Origin: CAVTYH01 sp963738835
Lineage (GTDB): Bacteria; Planctomycetota; Planctomycetia; Pirellulales; JADZDJ01
Length of the DNA: 64,000 bases
Reading direction: 5' to 3'
Assembly (NCBI GenBank): GCA_963738835.1
Contig: CAVTYH010000001.1
Location: 1,426,001 to 1,490,000, forward strand
Shown here: positions 6,991 through 15,651 of the stretch, piece after piece
Layout: every line of letters begins with the position of its first letter
Position numbering within the stretch: position 1 is the stretch's first letter
Program-made: the position numbers and the translations under genes
Notes under the pieces: model-generated
Seen by the model: the letters and a program-made list of their open reading frames with translations, nothing else
Told to the model about the DNA's origin: nothing
Databases searched by the model: none

Positions 6991-9468
6991 ATGGATGACT
7001 CTATGATCGTTCAGCGACGAAACAGCATCTGGGTGTCTTGCATTGGACTATTGATTGCCGCTGCGACGAGCACGGCGGCCGAACCTCGTCTGAGTCGCGA
7101 TTCATATCGGTTGGAACTTGTTGCATCGGAGCCGGACATCGTTACGCCGATTGGCATGGCGTTCGATCATCAAGGACGGTTGCTGGTGGTCGAATCGCAC
7201 ACGCATCAGCGGCCCAAAGACTACCCCGGGCCAGACGGCGATCGCATTCGCATGTTTGCCGATACTGATGGCGATGGTCGGCTCGATCGTTGGAGCACCT
7301 TCGCTGAGGGATTCAAAAATGCGATGAACCTGCTGGTGCGTCCGGATGGCGCGGTCTACGTGGCCTCTCGACAAGATGTTCAATTGCTGCGCGACACCGA
7401 TGGCGACGGCAAGGCCGATGAAACCCAAACCATTCTGAAATTGGAGACGGCCGACACCTACCCGCACAACGGCTTGGAGGGAATCGCAATTGCCTCCGAT
7501 GGAGCCCTGTTGGCGAGCATGGGAGAAAACCACGGCATGGAATTTCGCCTGGTGGGCTCCGATGAAATCGCACTCACGGGCCAGGGGGAAGGAGGCAGCA
7601 TGTTCCGCTGCTCGCAAGACGGAAAGAAGCTCGAACGTTTCGCTATTGGGTTTTGGAATCCGTTCAGTTTTTGTGTCATGCCCGGCGGACGAATTTTTGC
7701 GGCCGATAACGACCCTGACGCATCGCCTCCGTGCCGGCTGGTCGACGTTGTGCCCGGGGGCGATTACGGCTTTCGCTTCCGCTATGGCCGATCGGGTCTT
7801 CACCCCTTGCAAGCCTGGAACGGAGAATTGCCGGGCACGTTGCCCATGGTCTGCGGTGTCGGCGAAGCCCCGACGGCTATCGTTTTGCACGATGGCAGGC
7901 TGTGGGTCACCAGTTGGGGCGATCATTGCGTCGAGGCATATACTCTTGTGCCAAGGGGCGCATCGTTTTCCGCCCAGCGGGAAATTGTCGTGCAAGGCGA
8001 TGCGGATTTCAGGCCCACAGGAATGGCCGCGGCGCCCGACGGCTCTCTTTACTTCGGCGATTGGATTCGCCGCGAATACGGCGTCCATGGACATGGTCGG
8101 ATTTGGCATCTGATTTTGCCGAAGGAAGATGAAGCGCGAGTTAACCACTCTGATGGTTCACTTAAAACCGCTCCAACGGTCGTTCAAACCGCCGACATAG
8201 ATGCCGCGCTGGCCGCTGAAGATCCCTTTGTGCGTGCCGCCGGGGTTTGGGCAGGTTCGAAAGCCGAGTACCTTGTATCCCGGTTGCTGAAGTCATCGAC
8301 CAATGCCAAAGTTCGTCTTGGCTATCTGGAAGCGCTCCTCATCAAAGGAACGGCGGACGCTGAAAAATATCTTGCCAAAGCGCTGACTGACGAGTCGGCA
8401 GATGTCCGCTTGTTTGCCGTTCGCTGGATCGCCGACGATCGAATCGCCGCGCTCCGCGAACAAGTGGCCAGGCTGCTCGATGAACCGCAGAGCGATTCGA
8501 GATATTATCTGGCCGTGCTAGCGGCGGTTGATTGGCTTAGCAGCGATCGGCCACAAACAACTTCTGGTCTTGCCAATGCCCTCCTGGTGCGCGAACTGGA
8601 GAATGATTCACGCTCGCCAGCCGCGCGTTCGTTAATGCTCAATTTGTTATCGCCGGACGACAAGTTTCTGACCAGCGACCGACTGGAGCAGTATCTTCGA
8701 AGTGACTATACCCCTCTGCGATTGGAGGCCGTGCGGGCCTTGGCTCAACAGACCAAGAACGATCGTTTTAAATTACTTGCAAAAATCGCGCAGGACGAGC
8801 AACAAAACAAGGAAATACGAGCTGAAGCAATGATGGGATTGGCAGCCGCTGCCGATCAGCATCGCGAACTGCTAAACCGGCTGGCAGCCGACGATCGTGA
8901 TCTCGTGCTCAAGCACACGGCCGAAACCGTGCTGCGTCTTGCGCGATCGGAACACGCTGCCGATGACCAGAAGCCACCAGCCGACAACATTGCAGCCTGG
9001 ATGAAACTCCTTGAAACTCCCGGTGATGCCGCAGCGGGCCGCAGATTGTTTTTCAGCTCAGTTGGCGCACGCTGTAGTGTATGTCATCAATACAACGGCC
9101 GTGGTGGCCGCATTGGTCCCGACCTCACGCAAGTTGGACGCACTAGCTCTCGGGAGCGGATTGTTACTTCCATTTTGCAACCCAGTCGAGAAATTGCACC
9201 AGAGTTTCAGCCTTACATCCTCGTCACAAAAGAGGGCCAGAGCCGCGTCGGCTTGCGTCTTCCCAAGCCGGGCGACGACGGCATTGAAGACTATGCCGAT
9301 GCCGCCGGTCAAAAGTTCAGTTTGCCGAGCGAAGCGATTGAAATGCGCACCGCCTCGCCAAAATCGATCATGCCCGATGGACTCGAGAAGACAATTTCGA
9401 TCAACGACTTGCGCGATCTCATCACGTTTCTAACGACGCCGGTCAACCCCAACGAACTTAAACGCTGA
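6991..9468 (+). CDS. PVC-type secreted dehydrogenase with HEAT repeats and CxxCH haem motif
   Basis: Start chosen at ATG 6991, with AGGTGG upstream; ATG 7003 is a close alternative. A signal peptide is visible (VSCIGLLIAAATSTAAEP), so the protein is exported. Domain order: a six-bladed beta-propeller of the membrane-bound/sorbosone dehydrogenase kind ('MAFDHQGRLLVVESHTHQRP', 'DTDGDGRLDRWSTFAEG', 'IGFWNPFSFCVMPGG'), HEAT-like repeats in the middle, and a C-terminal haem-binding domain with 'CSVCHQYNGRGGRIGPDLT'. This architecture is abundant in planctomycetes and tied to periplasmic sugar oxidation, but substrates are mostly unknown. The gene follows the dead IS element and overlaps the convergent YchF gene by about 10 bp. 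Confidence 0.9.
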   Translation: MDDSMIVQRRNSIWVSCIGLLIAAATSTAAEPRLSRDSYRLELVASEPDIVTPIGMAFDHQGRLLVVESHTHQRPKDYPGPDGDRIRMFADTDGDGRLDRWSTFAEGFKNAMNLLVRPDGAVYVASRQDVQLLRDTDGDGKADETQTILKLETADTYPHNGLEGIAIASDGALLASMGENHGMEFRLVGSDEIALTGQGEGGSMFRCSQDGKKLERFAIGFWNPFSFCVMPGGRIFAADNDPDASPPCRLVDVVPGGDYGFRFRYGRSGLHPLQAWNGELPGTLPMVCGVGEAPTAIVLHDGRLWVTSWGDHCVEAYTLVPRGASFSAQREIVVQGDADFRPTGMAAAPDGSLYFGDWIRREYGVHGHGRIWHLILPKEDEARVNHSDGSLKTAPTVVQTADIDAALAAEDPFVRAAGVWAGSKAEYLVSRLLKSSTNAKVRLGYLEALLIKGTADAEKYLAKALTDESADVRLFAVRWIADDRIAALREQVARLLDEPQSDSRYYLAVLAAVDWLSSDRPQTTSGLANALLVRELENDSRSPAARSLMLNLLSPDDKFLTSDRLEQYLRSDYTPLRLEAVRALAQQTKNDRFKLLAKIAQDEQQNKEIRAEAMMGLAAAADQHRELLNRLAADDRDLVLKHTAETVLRLARSEHAADDQKPPADNIAAWMKLLETPGDAAAGRRLFFSSVGARCSVCHQYNGRGGRIGPDLTQVGRTSSRERIVTSILQPSREIAPEFQPYILVTKEGQSRVGLRLPKPGDDGIEDYADAAGQKFSLPSEAIEMRTASPKSIMPDGLEKTISINDLRDLITFLTTPVNPNELKR

Positions 9469-10537
9469 ATTTAATGTGCAAGATATCGCCGTCCTGGACG
9501 ACGTAGTCTTTCGGCTCCTGGCGCATTAGATTGTGGGCTTTAATTTCGCGCTCGCTGCCCAAGCGCAACAAGTCTTCGCAACGCATCACTTCCGCGCGAA
9601 TGAAACCACGGGCCAAGTCGGTGTGAATGTTTTCGGCAGATTCCAGCGCCGAGCCATTAATGCGAAGAATCCAGGAGCGGACTTCTTTTTCGCCGGCCGT
9701 GAAGTACAACATTTGGCCCGATGCAGTCATGATTTGCCGGATCACATGGTCGCGATCGACCCGCTCCAGACCAAATTCTTTTTCAAAAGCGTGGCGCTCT
9801 TCGGGAGTCATGGCGGCCAAATCCATTTCTAGCCGCAGGGGAACCGTAGCCCAGGCTAGGGAAGCACTGGCAGAACCAGCGGTGCCCGACTCTGGGGACC
9901 CCGCAGCGTTAGCCCCCGGAGGCGGTGGATAGCGATCAGGCGGATCGTCATCGGCCAGATTCACGAGCACCATTTTCGGCTTTTCAGTGAGCAGACGGAA
10001 GGACCGTGTGCATTTCCACTGCTCCTCTGAAAGATGCGCCTCGCGGGCATGCTTGCCCGCTTCCAGCGTGGCTTGCACAATTTTGAGCGCTGCCAGTTCG
10101 TGTTCTTCTTGTTCACGCTGATCTTTGGGCCGCGGTTTTTTGAGCGATTCTTCCAATCGCTGCACGCGACTGGCAACGATGTCAAGATCGGCCAGCAGCA
10201 GATCTTCTTCGAACGTGCGCAAGTCCACCAGCGGATCGGCCCCGCCAAAGCCGGCGACGGTCAGCAACAGACAGCCAGCCTCACGAATCAGCGCCAAGCG
10301 TGCCGCGTTGCCTTCATGAGTGCGCGACAGGCCCGGCGTATCGACAATTTCCAGTGCCGCCATCGTCACTTTTTTCGGATGGTAAATGCCACAGAGCGGC
10401 TCAATGCGCGGATCGGGAATCGGCGCCATCGCACTTTGCGACACATGCGCGAGCGCCGGGTCAGGCTTCACACCGGTGAGCCAATGAAACAACGTGCTTT
10501 TCCCCGAGCCTTGATAGCCAACGATGCCAATTTTCAT
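9458..10537 (-). CDS. ychF: Obg-like GTPase YchF
   Basis: A 359-residue P-loop NTPase of the YchF/Ola1 group, which binds ribosomes and prefers ATP in characterised members. Walker A is 'GYQGSGKST' at residues 7-15, switch region 'DTPG' follows 'ALEIV' near residue 67, and the C-terminal TGS domain carries 'IHTDLARGFIRAEVM' and 'DYVVQDGDILHIKF'. The NKxD-type specificity motif is weak ('LVNLADD'), which is normal for YchF. A proline/glycine/serine-rich insertion follows that motif (about residues 200-225) and looks like a lineage-specific loop. Start ATG at 10537. The gene ends convergently with the haem-protein gene. Confidence 0.9.
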   Translation of the reverse strand: MKIGIVGYQGSGKSTLFHWLTGVKPDPALAHVSQSAMAPIPDPRIEPLCGIYHPKKVTMAALEIVDTPGLSRTHEGNAARLALIREAGCLLLTVAGFGGADPLVDLRTFEEDLLLADLDIVASRVQRLEESLKKPRPKDQREQEEHELAALKIVQATLEAGKHAREAHLSEEQWKCTRSFRLLTEKPKMVLVNLADDDPPDRYPPPPGANAAGSPESGTAGSASASLAWATVPLRLEMDLAAMTPEERHAFEKEFGLERVDRDHVIRQIMTASGQMLYFTAGEKEVRSWILRINGSALESAENIHTDLARGFIRAEVMRCEDLLRLGSEREIKAHNLMRQEPKDYVVQDGDILHIKFSV

Positions 10538-10597
10538 CTTCTAATAGAACGGCGTTCAATTGCGCCGTCTCCGTTTGCGTTGACGTGCCCAGTCCGA

Positions 10598-11107
10598 TCA
10601 GACAGTCGGGAACTGGTGGTCATCCGAATCGCTGATATTCGTATGGATGAGCCAGCGTGTCAACCGTACGGCAGTCCAGAGCGTGGCCTCGACAAGCCAA
10701 AGCGCGGCGGGAAGCGAAAGTACGACAAAGACCGCACATATTGGCAGGACCTTGAGATATGCCGATTGGTCAGTGGTCGCGACTGCATTGTGTGCTCTCA
10801 TCCGCACAACCAACCACTGCACGAAACCGAAAAGTACGGCGAGGTAAAACATCACCAGCAGCAATGCGGCAATTCCGAATTGCCCAGGGCGACTATTGAT
10901 TTGCTTCGCCCGTCGCACCATCCATGCCAGCGCCAGAAGCCCGAGCGCAGCCACAGCGAACAAGAGCAAAGGAAACACTATCCAAAACGGTGTTTCCGAA
11001 GCCCTGGAAATTACATTGGCGGAAATGCCAAACCAAAAGAAGGCCATGATCCTTTCCGCCAGCTCACCTCCATGAGTTTTCGACATGAGCATTTTGCCCT
11101 GCAACAC
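10598..11107 (-). CDS. Hypothetical multi-pass membrane protein
   Basis: Up to 169 residues; the second or third methionine (MLMSK or MSKTHGG) may be the true start. At least four hydrophobic segments are visible: around 'IMAFFWFGISANVI', 'FWIVFPLLLFAVAALGLLAL', 'GIAALLLVMFYLAVLFGFVQ' and 'VLPICAVFVVLSLPAALWLV'. It is therefore an inner-membrane protein. No known motif was recognised. It lies 60 bp upstream of ychF on the same strand, so co-transcription is possible. The opposite-strand frame covering this stretch is arginine/histidine-rich and is a shadow. Confidence 0.6.
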   Translation of the reverse strand: MLQGKMLMSKTHGGELAERIMAFFWFGISANVISRASETPFWIVFPLLLFAVAALGLLALAWMVRRAKQINSRPGQFGIAALLLVMFYLAVLFGFVQWLVVRMRAHNAVATTDQSAYLKVLPICAVFVVLSLPAALWLVEATLWTAVRLTRWLIHTNISDSDDHQFPTV

Positions 11108-11310
11108 TGTCCGCGGAAACTCTGCGGATACCGCGGTCTATGACGTCGCTAAGCGCGGTATCCTCGCTACAAGCGGAGTCACTTAGGAGCCGCTGAGTTT
11201 ACCACACTCCACAAGTCGATGATGAATCGGGGCAGCCTCGTTAGGCCGGTGCATGGCTTGGCGACGGCTACCGAGGCCAAGGATTGCTTTCATCGCAGGA
11301 GGTGTTGAGC

Positions 11311-11529
11311 ATGTGGCGGGCATTATTTCTCGGATTGGGGCTGTTCCTGCTGGTCGTGGGTGTGGAATCGACGCTGATCGATCAGGCCACAATCAACAAT
11401 CCCAGTGAAGACGGCGGCCCGAGCGTGGTTACCGTTACGCCGCCAGAATGGGTGCCTTGGAGCCTGATGTCGGCCGGCGCGGTGACAATGCTCTACTCGT
11501 ACACCCTGCCGCAGAAATTCAAGGGCTGA
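11311..11529 (+). CDS. Small two-helix membrane protein, planctomycete type
   Basis: A 72-residue protein from ATG 11311, with AGGAGG at 11295-11300 as a strong ribosome binding site. An upstream in-frame TTG at 11284 is not needed. It has an N-terminal hydrophobic helix (ALFLGLGLFLLVVGVESTLI), a short polar loop with 'PPEWVPWSLMSAGAVTMLYSYTLP' (quoted in parts) forming a second helix, and a basic end. Short proteins of this layout recur in planctomycetes. Function unknown. It is monocistronic and converges with the MORN-type gene. Confidence 0.7.
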   Translation: MWRALFLGLGLFLLVVGVESTLIDQATINNPSEDGGPSVVTVTPPEWVPWSLMSAGAVTMLYSYTLPQKFKG

Positions 11530-11577
11530 TGCGAGCCGGCCGGGCGACGCGACCAGCGTTCGCGGCTTCATCGTCGG

Positions 11578-12672
11578 TCAATAGCCCGACTTGGGATTGC
11601 GGATTTTGTCGGACGTCACGTTACCGTCTCTATCCCATTCCACCCAGTGGCCAACCGGTTTGCCGCGGTAGTAGTTATTGACGGCCCAAGGTCGGCCGTC
11701 TTCGTACCAGTAGCTGACCTCGCCGTGCAGTTCGTCTTTGAAGTAGCTGCCCGTGGAACGCACCTGGCCGTTGTCGTACCATTCGATCCATGGACCTTCG
11801 CGGCGGCCTTCAACGGCAGTCACTTCCAGTCGTTTTTGGCCGTTCTCGTGGTAAGTGACCTGTTTGCCGTCTGGCTGGCCGTGCTTGTAGCTGCGTTCGG
11901 CGGCTAGCGGATGCTCTTTGGTTTCATGCCATTCTTTCCAAGCGCCTGTGGGCGAGCCCTCAGCGTACTCGCCCTGCGATTTGAGCGCCCCATCGGGATA
12001 CCATTCCTGAAATTTGCTGTTGGGCAGGCCGTTCTTGTAACTGGCCTCGTATTTCAACTGACCATTGGAATGCCACTCGCGAAAATCGCTGTCTCGGTGT
12101 CCGGCGACATAGTTCGCCTCTGTGTATTTTGCGCCGCCGGGATACCAGCGCTGCTCGGCGCCATCTAGCACGCCGGCACGGTAATGTTGCACCAGCTTGG
12201 GCTTGCCATCGCCATACCATTCCTGATAGGTGCCCGTGAGCTGATCTTTATCGTATTCGGCCTCTAACGTTTTGCGCGAACCTAACCATACAATGTGCTT
12301 GCCTTGGCGTTGGCCGTCGTGGTAATTGTTCTCGGCCTGTTTTTGGCCGGAATCGGAGTACAGAGTTTCCACTCCCTCTTTCTGCCCGTTATGCAACGTG
12401 CCCTCGGCTTTCAGCTTGCCGTTGGCGTAGTATTCGTGCCAGGGGCCATCCAACATTCCAAACCGATAGGTGTACTCGCTTTCTTTGATGCCGCCGAGCG
12501 AGTATTTCGTTTCCATGCCATTGGGAACCGGTCGGCCGCGGACATCCAGGCTCATTTCGCGATGCACTTTGAGCGAGCCGTCGGGCCAGCGCTCTTCGAC
12601 GACTTTCACGTCGGCCGAGGCGACCGAAGCCAGCGCAGCGAAAACGAATAGCAGTATCTTGGAAGCAAGCAT
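11578..12672 (-). CDS. Secreted MORN/YwqK-repeat protein
   Basis: A 364-residue protein with signal peptide 'ILLFVFAALASVASAD'. The body is a run of about a dozen repeats of the type 'EWYxxGxxKxxxxYxxGxxxG', for example 'HEYYANGKLKAEGTLHNGQK', 'QEWYGDGKPKLVQHYRAGVL' and 'IEWYDNGQVRSTGSYFKDEL'. This is the repeat of MORN_2/YwqK-family proteins, often annotated as antitoxin-like in YwqJK but common as stand-alone secreted proteins in planctomycetes. No toxin partner is adjacent. It is likely a periplasmic or surface beta-structure; ligand unknown. Confidence 0.85.
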   Translation of the reverse strand: MLASKILLFVFAALASVASADVKVVEERWPDGSLKVHREMSLDVRGRPVPNGMETKYSLGGIKESEYTYRFGMLDGPWHEYYANGKLKAEGTLHNGQKEGVETLYSDSGQKQAENNYHDGQRQGKHIVWLGSRKTLEAEYDKDQLTGTYQEWYGDGKPKLVQHYRAGVLDGAEQRWYPGGAKYTEANYVAGHRDSDFREWHSNGQLKYEASYKNGLPNSKFQEWYPDGALKSQGEYAEGSPTGAWKEWHETKEHPLAAERSYKHGQPDGKQVTYHENGQKRLEVTAVEGRREGPWIEWYDNGQVRSTGSYFKDELHGEVSYWYEDGRPWAVNNYYRGKPVGHWVEWDRDGNVTSDKIRNPKSGY

Positions 12673-12723
12673 ACTTCCAGTATAACTCGAAAATCCGGCA
12701 CTTCGATGGGCCGAAAAAACCGC

Positions 12724-14367
12724 TCAGTTTCCGCCTTTGCGGAAAGCGTCGAAGTATTGCTGCACATGGTCGCGCTGTTGGCGCGGCAGACGCTGACCGG
12801 TCAGCGGGTCTTCCGATTCTCGTTTCGCGGCCTCGACCTGGCCCTTGATCTCCTCCATCACTTGCCCTTTGGCGTTGGGGCCCTGCACTAGTCCATTGAC
12901 GACAAACGACCCCTTGCCGACATCTTGCTTGACCTTGGTGTCGTACAATTTCGTGTCGTGCGCTTTTTCCGGCCTGGGACCTTCAGCGCCTTCGGCCTTG
13001 CCGTGGTCGGAAAAGCTGATGCCAGCATTCTTTTGTTGGCCGAGCTCGTTGCCGCCGGGGCAATTGCCACTGCCGCTCATGGCCGATTTGGCCTCGTCGA
13101 TTTCGCTCAGCGCCCCGTCGAGCATCTGCATTTCCGCCGCCTCTTGTTGCATCTGCGCCAATTCAGCGGCCATCTGATTGAGCGCCGCCTGTGCCTGCCC
13201 GGTGTCGCCCTGCTTCATGCTCTGGGCGCACTGGCCGAATTTGTTCGCCAGGTCTTTCAGCTGATTCATTTGCGGCTGCTGTTGCTGTAGCTGCTTTAAT
13301 TGTTGTTGCAGATTCTTCGCCAATTGCTGATCGCCCGCTTTATTGGCCTTTTCGATTTGTTGCTTCAATTTCTCCTGCATTTTCTGATGGGCATCGGCTG
13401 TTTTTTGCAGGGCGTCTTTCATGGCGTTCATCTGATCGGTCAGCTCTTTTTGCTTTTGCGGATCAAGCTTGCCGGAAGCCAATTCCTGTTTGAGCTTTTC
13501 CAGCTCTTTGAGCGCCTTGTTCAAATCGCCGTTCTTCAGGTCTTGCGCGAGCTTGTCCGCCGGGCCGGTGGGCAAGTTTTTCATGGCCGCTAGTTGCTCT
13601 TTGAACTTTTCGCCTTCGGCAAGTTTATCGCGGCGCTGCTCGAGTTCTTTCGCCAGATCATTGAGCTTCGACAACGCATCGTGCTGATCTGATTGATCTT
13701 TCTTGGCCAGATCGCGCGTGCCTTCCTCCAGTTTCTTGAGCAGTTCTTCGGCTTCTTTCAATCCTTGCTCGCCAGCCTGCTGCCGGCGCTCTTCGGCTTT
13801 TTTTCGCAGCGGATCGATCGATTCCTTGATTAGCTTCGTGATGGCCACCGTGTTGGCGTTGGCGTCGCCCTGATCGGACCGTGTGGGATCGGCCAAGAAG
13901 CACAGTGCGAAAGCCGCAATGGCGGGAACGAGCGGCAACCAAGCGCGGCGGCTGACCGTGACCGGAAAGCGCTCGTCGACTTCCAGCCGTCTAACACGGC
14001 GCAACGTGTCGTCCATCAGGGCCCGTCCGGCGGAAGTGTCTAACTCCTCCGGTTGCAGAGCCAAGGCGCTGGAAACACGTTCTTTCAGACCGAAGCGACG
14101 ATCTAGTTCTATGGCGGCGTCTAATTCGGGCAAGCGAAACAATCGTGTCCATACAATCGCGGCCAGCAAGCCCAAGACGACCGCACCACCGAGCCAACTG
14201 GCTGCCCACTGCCAACCATCAATGCCCACAAGCCAAATCTTCTGCATCCCAATGGCCAGCGCAGCAACCAGCAGCGTGGCAAACAAGCACCACACGAGCA
14301 CGCCCAGAAATTGCTGGATCACCAAACGACGACGGGCCCGGGCGACTTGGCTTCGAAGCGTGTCCAT
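12724..14367 (-). CDS. Membrane-anchored coiled-coil protein
   Basis: A 547-residue protein. Hydrophobic helices lie at residues ~18-45 (FLGVLVWCLFATLLVAALAI), ~53-72 and ~146-162 (LPLVPAIAAFALCFLA). From residue ~180 to ~430 it is a long, very charged and glutamine-rich helical region full of heptad-like K/E/L patterns ('KELEQRRDKLAEGEKFKEQL', 'LQQQLKQLQQQQPQMNQLKD'), predicted coiled coil. The tail is glycine- and asparagine-rich, then 'DPLTGQRLPRQQRDHVQQYF' at the end, typical of planctomycete membrane/coiled-coil proteins found near MoxR-type gene sets. No enzyme motif is visible. Function unknown. Confidence 0.75.
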   Translation of the reverse strand: MDTLRSQVARARRRLVIQQFLGVLVWCLFATLLVAALAIGMQKIWLVGIDGWQWAASWLGGAVVLGLLAAIVWTRLFRLPELDAAIELDRRFGLKERVSSALALQPEELDTSAGRALMDDTLRRVRRLEVDERFPVTVSRRAWLPLVPAIAAFALCFLADPTRSDQGDANANTVAITKLIKESIDPLRKKAEERRQQAGEQGLKEAEELLKKLEEGTRDLAKKDQSDQHDALSKLNDLAKELEQRRDKLAEGEKFKEQLAAMKNLPTGPADKLAQDLKNGDLNKALKELEKLKQELASGKLDPQKQKELTDQMNAMKDALQKTADAHQKMQEKLKQQIEKANKAGDQQLAKNLQQQLKQLQQQQPQMNQLKDLANKFGQCAQSMKQGDTGQAQAALNQMAAELAQMQQEAAEMQMLDGALSEIDEAKSAMSGSGNCPGGNELGQQKNAGISFSDHGKAEGAEGPRPEKAHDTKLYDTKVKQDVGKGSFVVNGLVQGPNAKGQVMEEIKGQVEAAKRESEDPLTGQRLPRQQRDHVQQYFDAFRKGGN

Positions 14368-14486
14368 AAACTTGCTCGCTAGTCAGTTGGATTGGAGATG
14401 TCTATGAGCCAAACGACCAAACGCCAGCAGCCATACCGCCTGCATCATACCCGGCTCGTGGGGCAGCGGCAACGCAAACGTGGCAG

Positions 14487-14604
14487 GACGATTGCAAAGT
14501 TGGTAGGTCTCGCTTGCCGAGCGGGACCTGAAGTGCGAGATCTCTTGGCAATTCCTCGTGCCACTCGGCAAGGGCACCTACTTTTTGCCGACTTTGCAAT
14601 CGTT
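14487..14604. repeat. Long imperfect inverted repeat (MITE- or ncRNA-like)
   Basis: Three nested complementary blocks fold this segment into one long hairpin. CGATTGCAAAGT (14489-14500) pairs with ACTTTGCAATCG (14591-14602), GTAGGT (14503-14508) with ACCTAC (14576-14581), and CTTGCCGAG (14513-14521) with CTCGGCAAG (14564-14572). Inside lies the palindrome GAGATCTC. It is longer than an intrinsic terminator and has no coding frame. A miniature inverted-repeat element or a structured RNA are both possible. Confidence 0.6.
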
Positions 14605-15020
14605 CCGGCAAATGCGGTTCTTTGACGCTTGTCTTTGGTCCTTTGTTCCTGGTTGGAAGACGTCCGACGAAGGACGAGGGACAAATGACAAGCGACAAAC
14701 TCAAAAACACTCGGGAAAAACGCGGCATCGGCCTTCCACTTGTACAACGATCGTGCGACTGATTCCCAAAAATCGCCATTTCTATCGGGAAAACGGCGGT
14801 CAGCGCACTAGCGCGCGAACAAAAAATAAAATCGAGGGAGCAATGTTTGGAACAAAACCCTAGAAAATACGGCACTTTTCGGCGCACATCGCCCCCTCAC
14901 TGCACCCTCGACGATTTGGCGGTTTTCCAAAATCATGATTTCCCTCGGCAAAACGCAGCTTTTTAGCTTCCGAGCGCTTGAACAGTGGATGGTGACATGC
15001 TGTGGTAATCTTCTTCGCCC

Positions 15021-15051
15021 AAGCCCGGGGGTTGCAACCCTGGGGCTTTTT
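15021..15051 (+). terminator. Terminator-like hairpin with T-run
   Basis: AAGCCC (15021-15026) and GGGTT (15029-15033) pair with AACCC (15036-15040) and GGGCTT (15043-15048), with T continuing to 15051. The orientation is that of a plus-strand terminator, but no plus-strand gene lies upstream. It resembles the 'AGCCC...GGGCT' REP-like hairpins at 18.4 kb and may be a repeat copy. Confidence 0.45.
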
Positions 15052-15132
15052 CGGGCAACTGCCAAAGACACACGGCGATCATTATAATGTACATCGGTAT
15101 AAAATGTCAATCGCGGAAATGAGCCAGTTATG

Positions 15133-15194
15133 ATTTCGTGTCGATCACCGGCAGAAGCAGCAGAGCCGGCACGAGATAGCGGCGAAACCCGACA
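15133..15194 (-). pseudogene. Relic 5' end of an LRR membrane-protein paralogue
   Basis: Reading from ATG 15194, and allowing one missing base after 'MSGF', the sequence gives RRYLVPALLLLPVI, nearly identical to the N-termini at 16885, 18237 and 53853 (MSRFRRSLVPALLLMPVIF, MSCFRCYLVPTLLLLPVIF, MSRLRRYLVPALLLAAVTF). The similarity stops after about 20 codons, where a stop follows. It is a truncated and frame-broken copy of the family, left downstream of the 15235-15648 gene. Confidence 0.65.
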
Positions 15195-15234
15195 TGGCGA
15201 TTGGCTGTAGAATTAAACTTGGGAACGGCGCACT

Positions 15235-15648
15235 TCATTGTCGCCGGTCGGGATCGGTTCGTGGAAGTTCGACATGTCGCATTTTGCTGCCGGGCGGAAT
15301 CGGCGGGCCGGTGTAGTCGTGACCGTGTGGACTATAGTCGCGGGGGTCGGGCACGCAGTGGATTTCTGCTTCCGGGAAGGCAGTCTGCAAGCGGTGGATG
15401 GTCTCGACGGGCAGCGAATCCGCTACGTAGATATCAGAATTTGGCTCGCAGCCCAGCAGCGACCACACAAGCGGCAAACTGTGACCCGGATTTGCCGCTC
15501 CGCCAAACCACACACCGCCAATGTTCGACTGGAGCCACACGCGCTCGCGAACTTGGTGAAGGTTCCATGCCACCCAGCCCAAGAGCACCGCCACGATAGT
15601 GAGCGCAATCCATAACGAGCGGAGGCTGAATCTAAGGCGGATGGCCAT
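15235..15648 (-). CDS. Small membrane protein with FSLRSL motif
   Basis: A 137-residue protein starting MAIRLRFSLRSLWIALTIVA. The 'RFSLRSL' segment followed by a transmembrane helix (LWIALTIVAVLLGWVAWNL) is shared with the neighbouring LRR membrane proteins and is a frequent planctomycete motif. The remainder is soluble, with 'VWFGGAANPGHSLPLVWSLL' and 'HCVPDPRDYSPHGHDYTGPP'. Its start is only three bases from the stop of the LRR gene upstream (15652), so the two are probably translated from one mRNA. No function is known. Confidence 0.65.
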   Translation of the reverse strand: MAIRLRFSLRSLWIALTIVAVLLGWVAWNLHQVRERVWLQSNIGGVWFGGAANPGHSLPLVWSLLGCEPNSDIYVADSLPVETIHRLQTAFPEAEIHCVPDPRDYSPHGHDYTGPPIPPGSKMRHVELPRTDPDRRQ

Positions 15649-15651
15649 TGT

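Larger units (their letters stand above)
14368..15132. other. Gene-free stretch with hairpin repeats
   Basis: About 760 bp without a credible gene. Frames such as 14402-14887 (minus) have low-quality translations. It contains a long imperfect inverted repeat (14487-14604), a pair of related segments around 14630-14700 (TCCTTTGTTCCTGG and GGACGAGGGACAAATGACAA), and a terminator-like hairpin at 15021-15051. Part of it is AT-richer than its surroundings (about 14815-14870). The composition suggests accumulated repeats or decayed sequence. Confidence 0.55.

Noticed and set aside
10034..11143. 369-codon plus-strand frame opposite ychF and the membrane protein
   Set aside because: Translation rich in His, Arg and Gln and antisense to two well-supported genes; a shadow frame.
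11578..12672. MORN/YwqK protein as antitoxin of a toxin-antitoxin pair
   Set aside because: It has a secretion signal and no adjacent toxin gene; the name similarity alone is not evidence.
14402..14887. 161-codon minus-strand frame
   Set aside because: Covers the inverted repeat and repetitive DNA; translation lacks any protein-like pattern.
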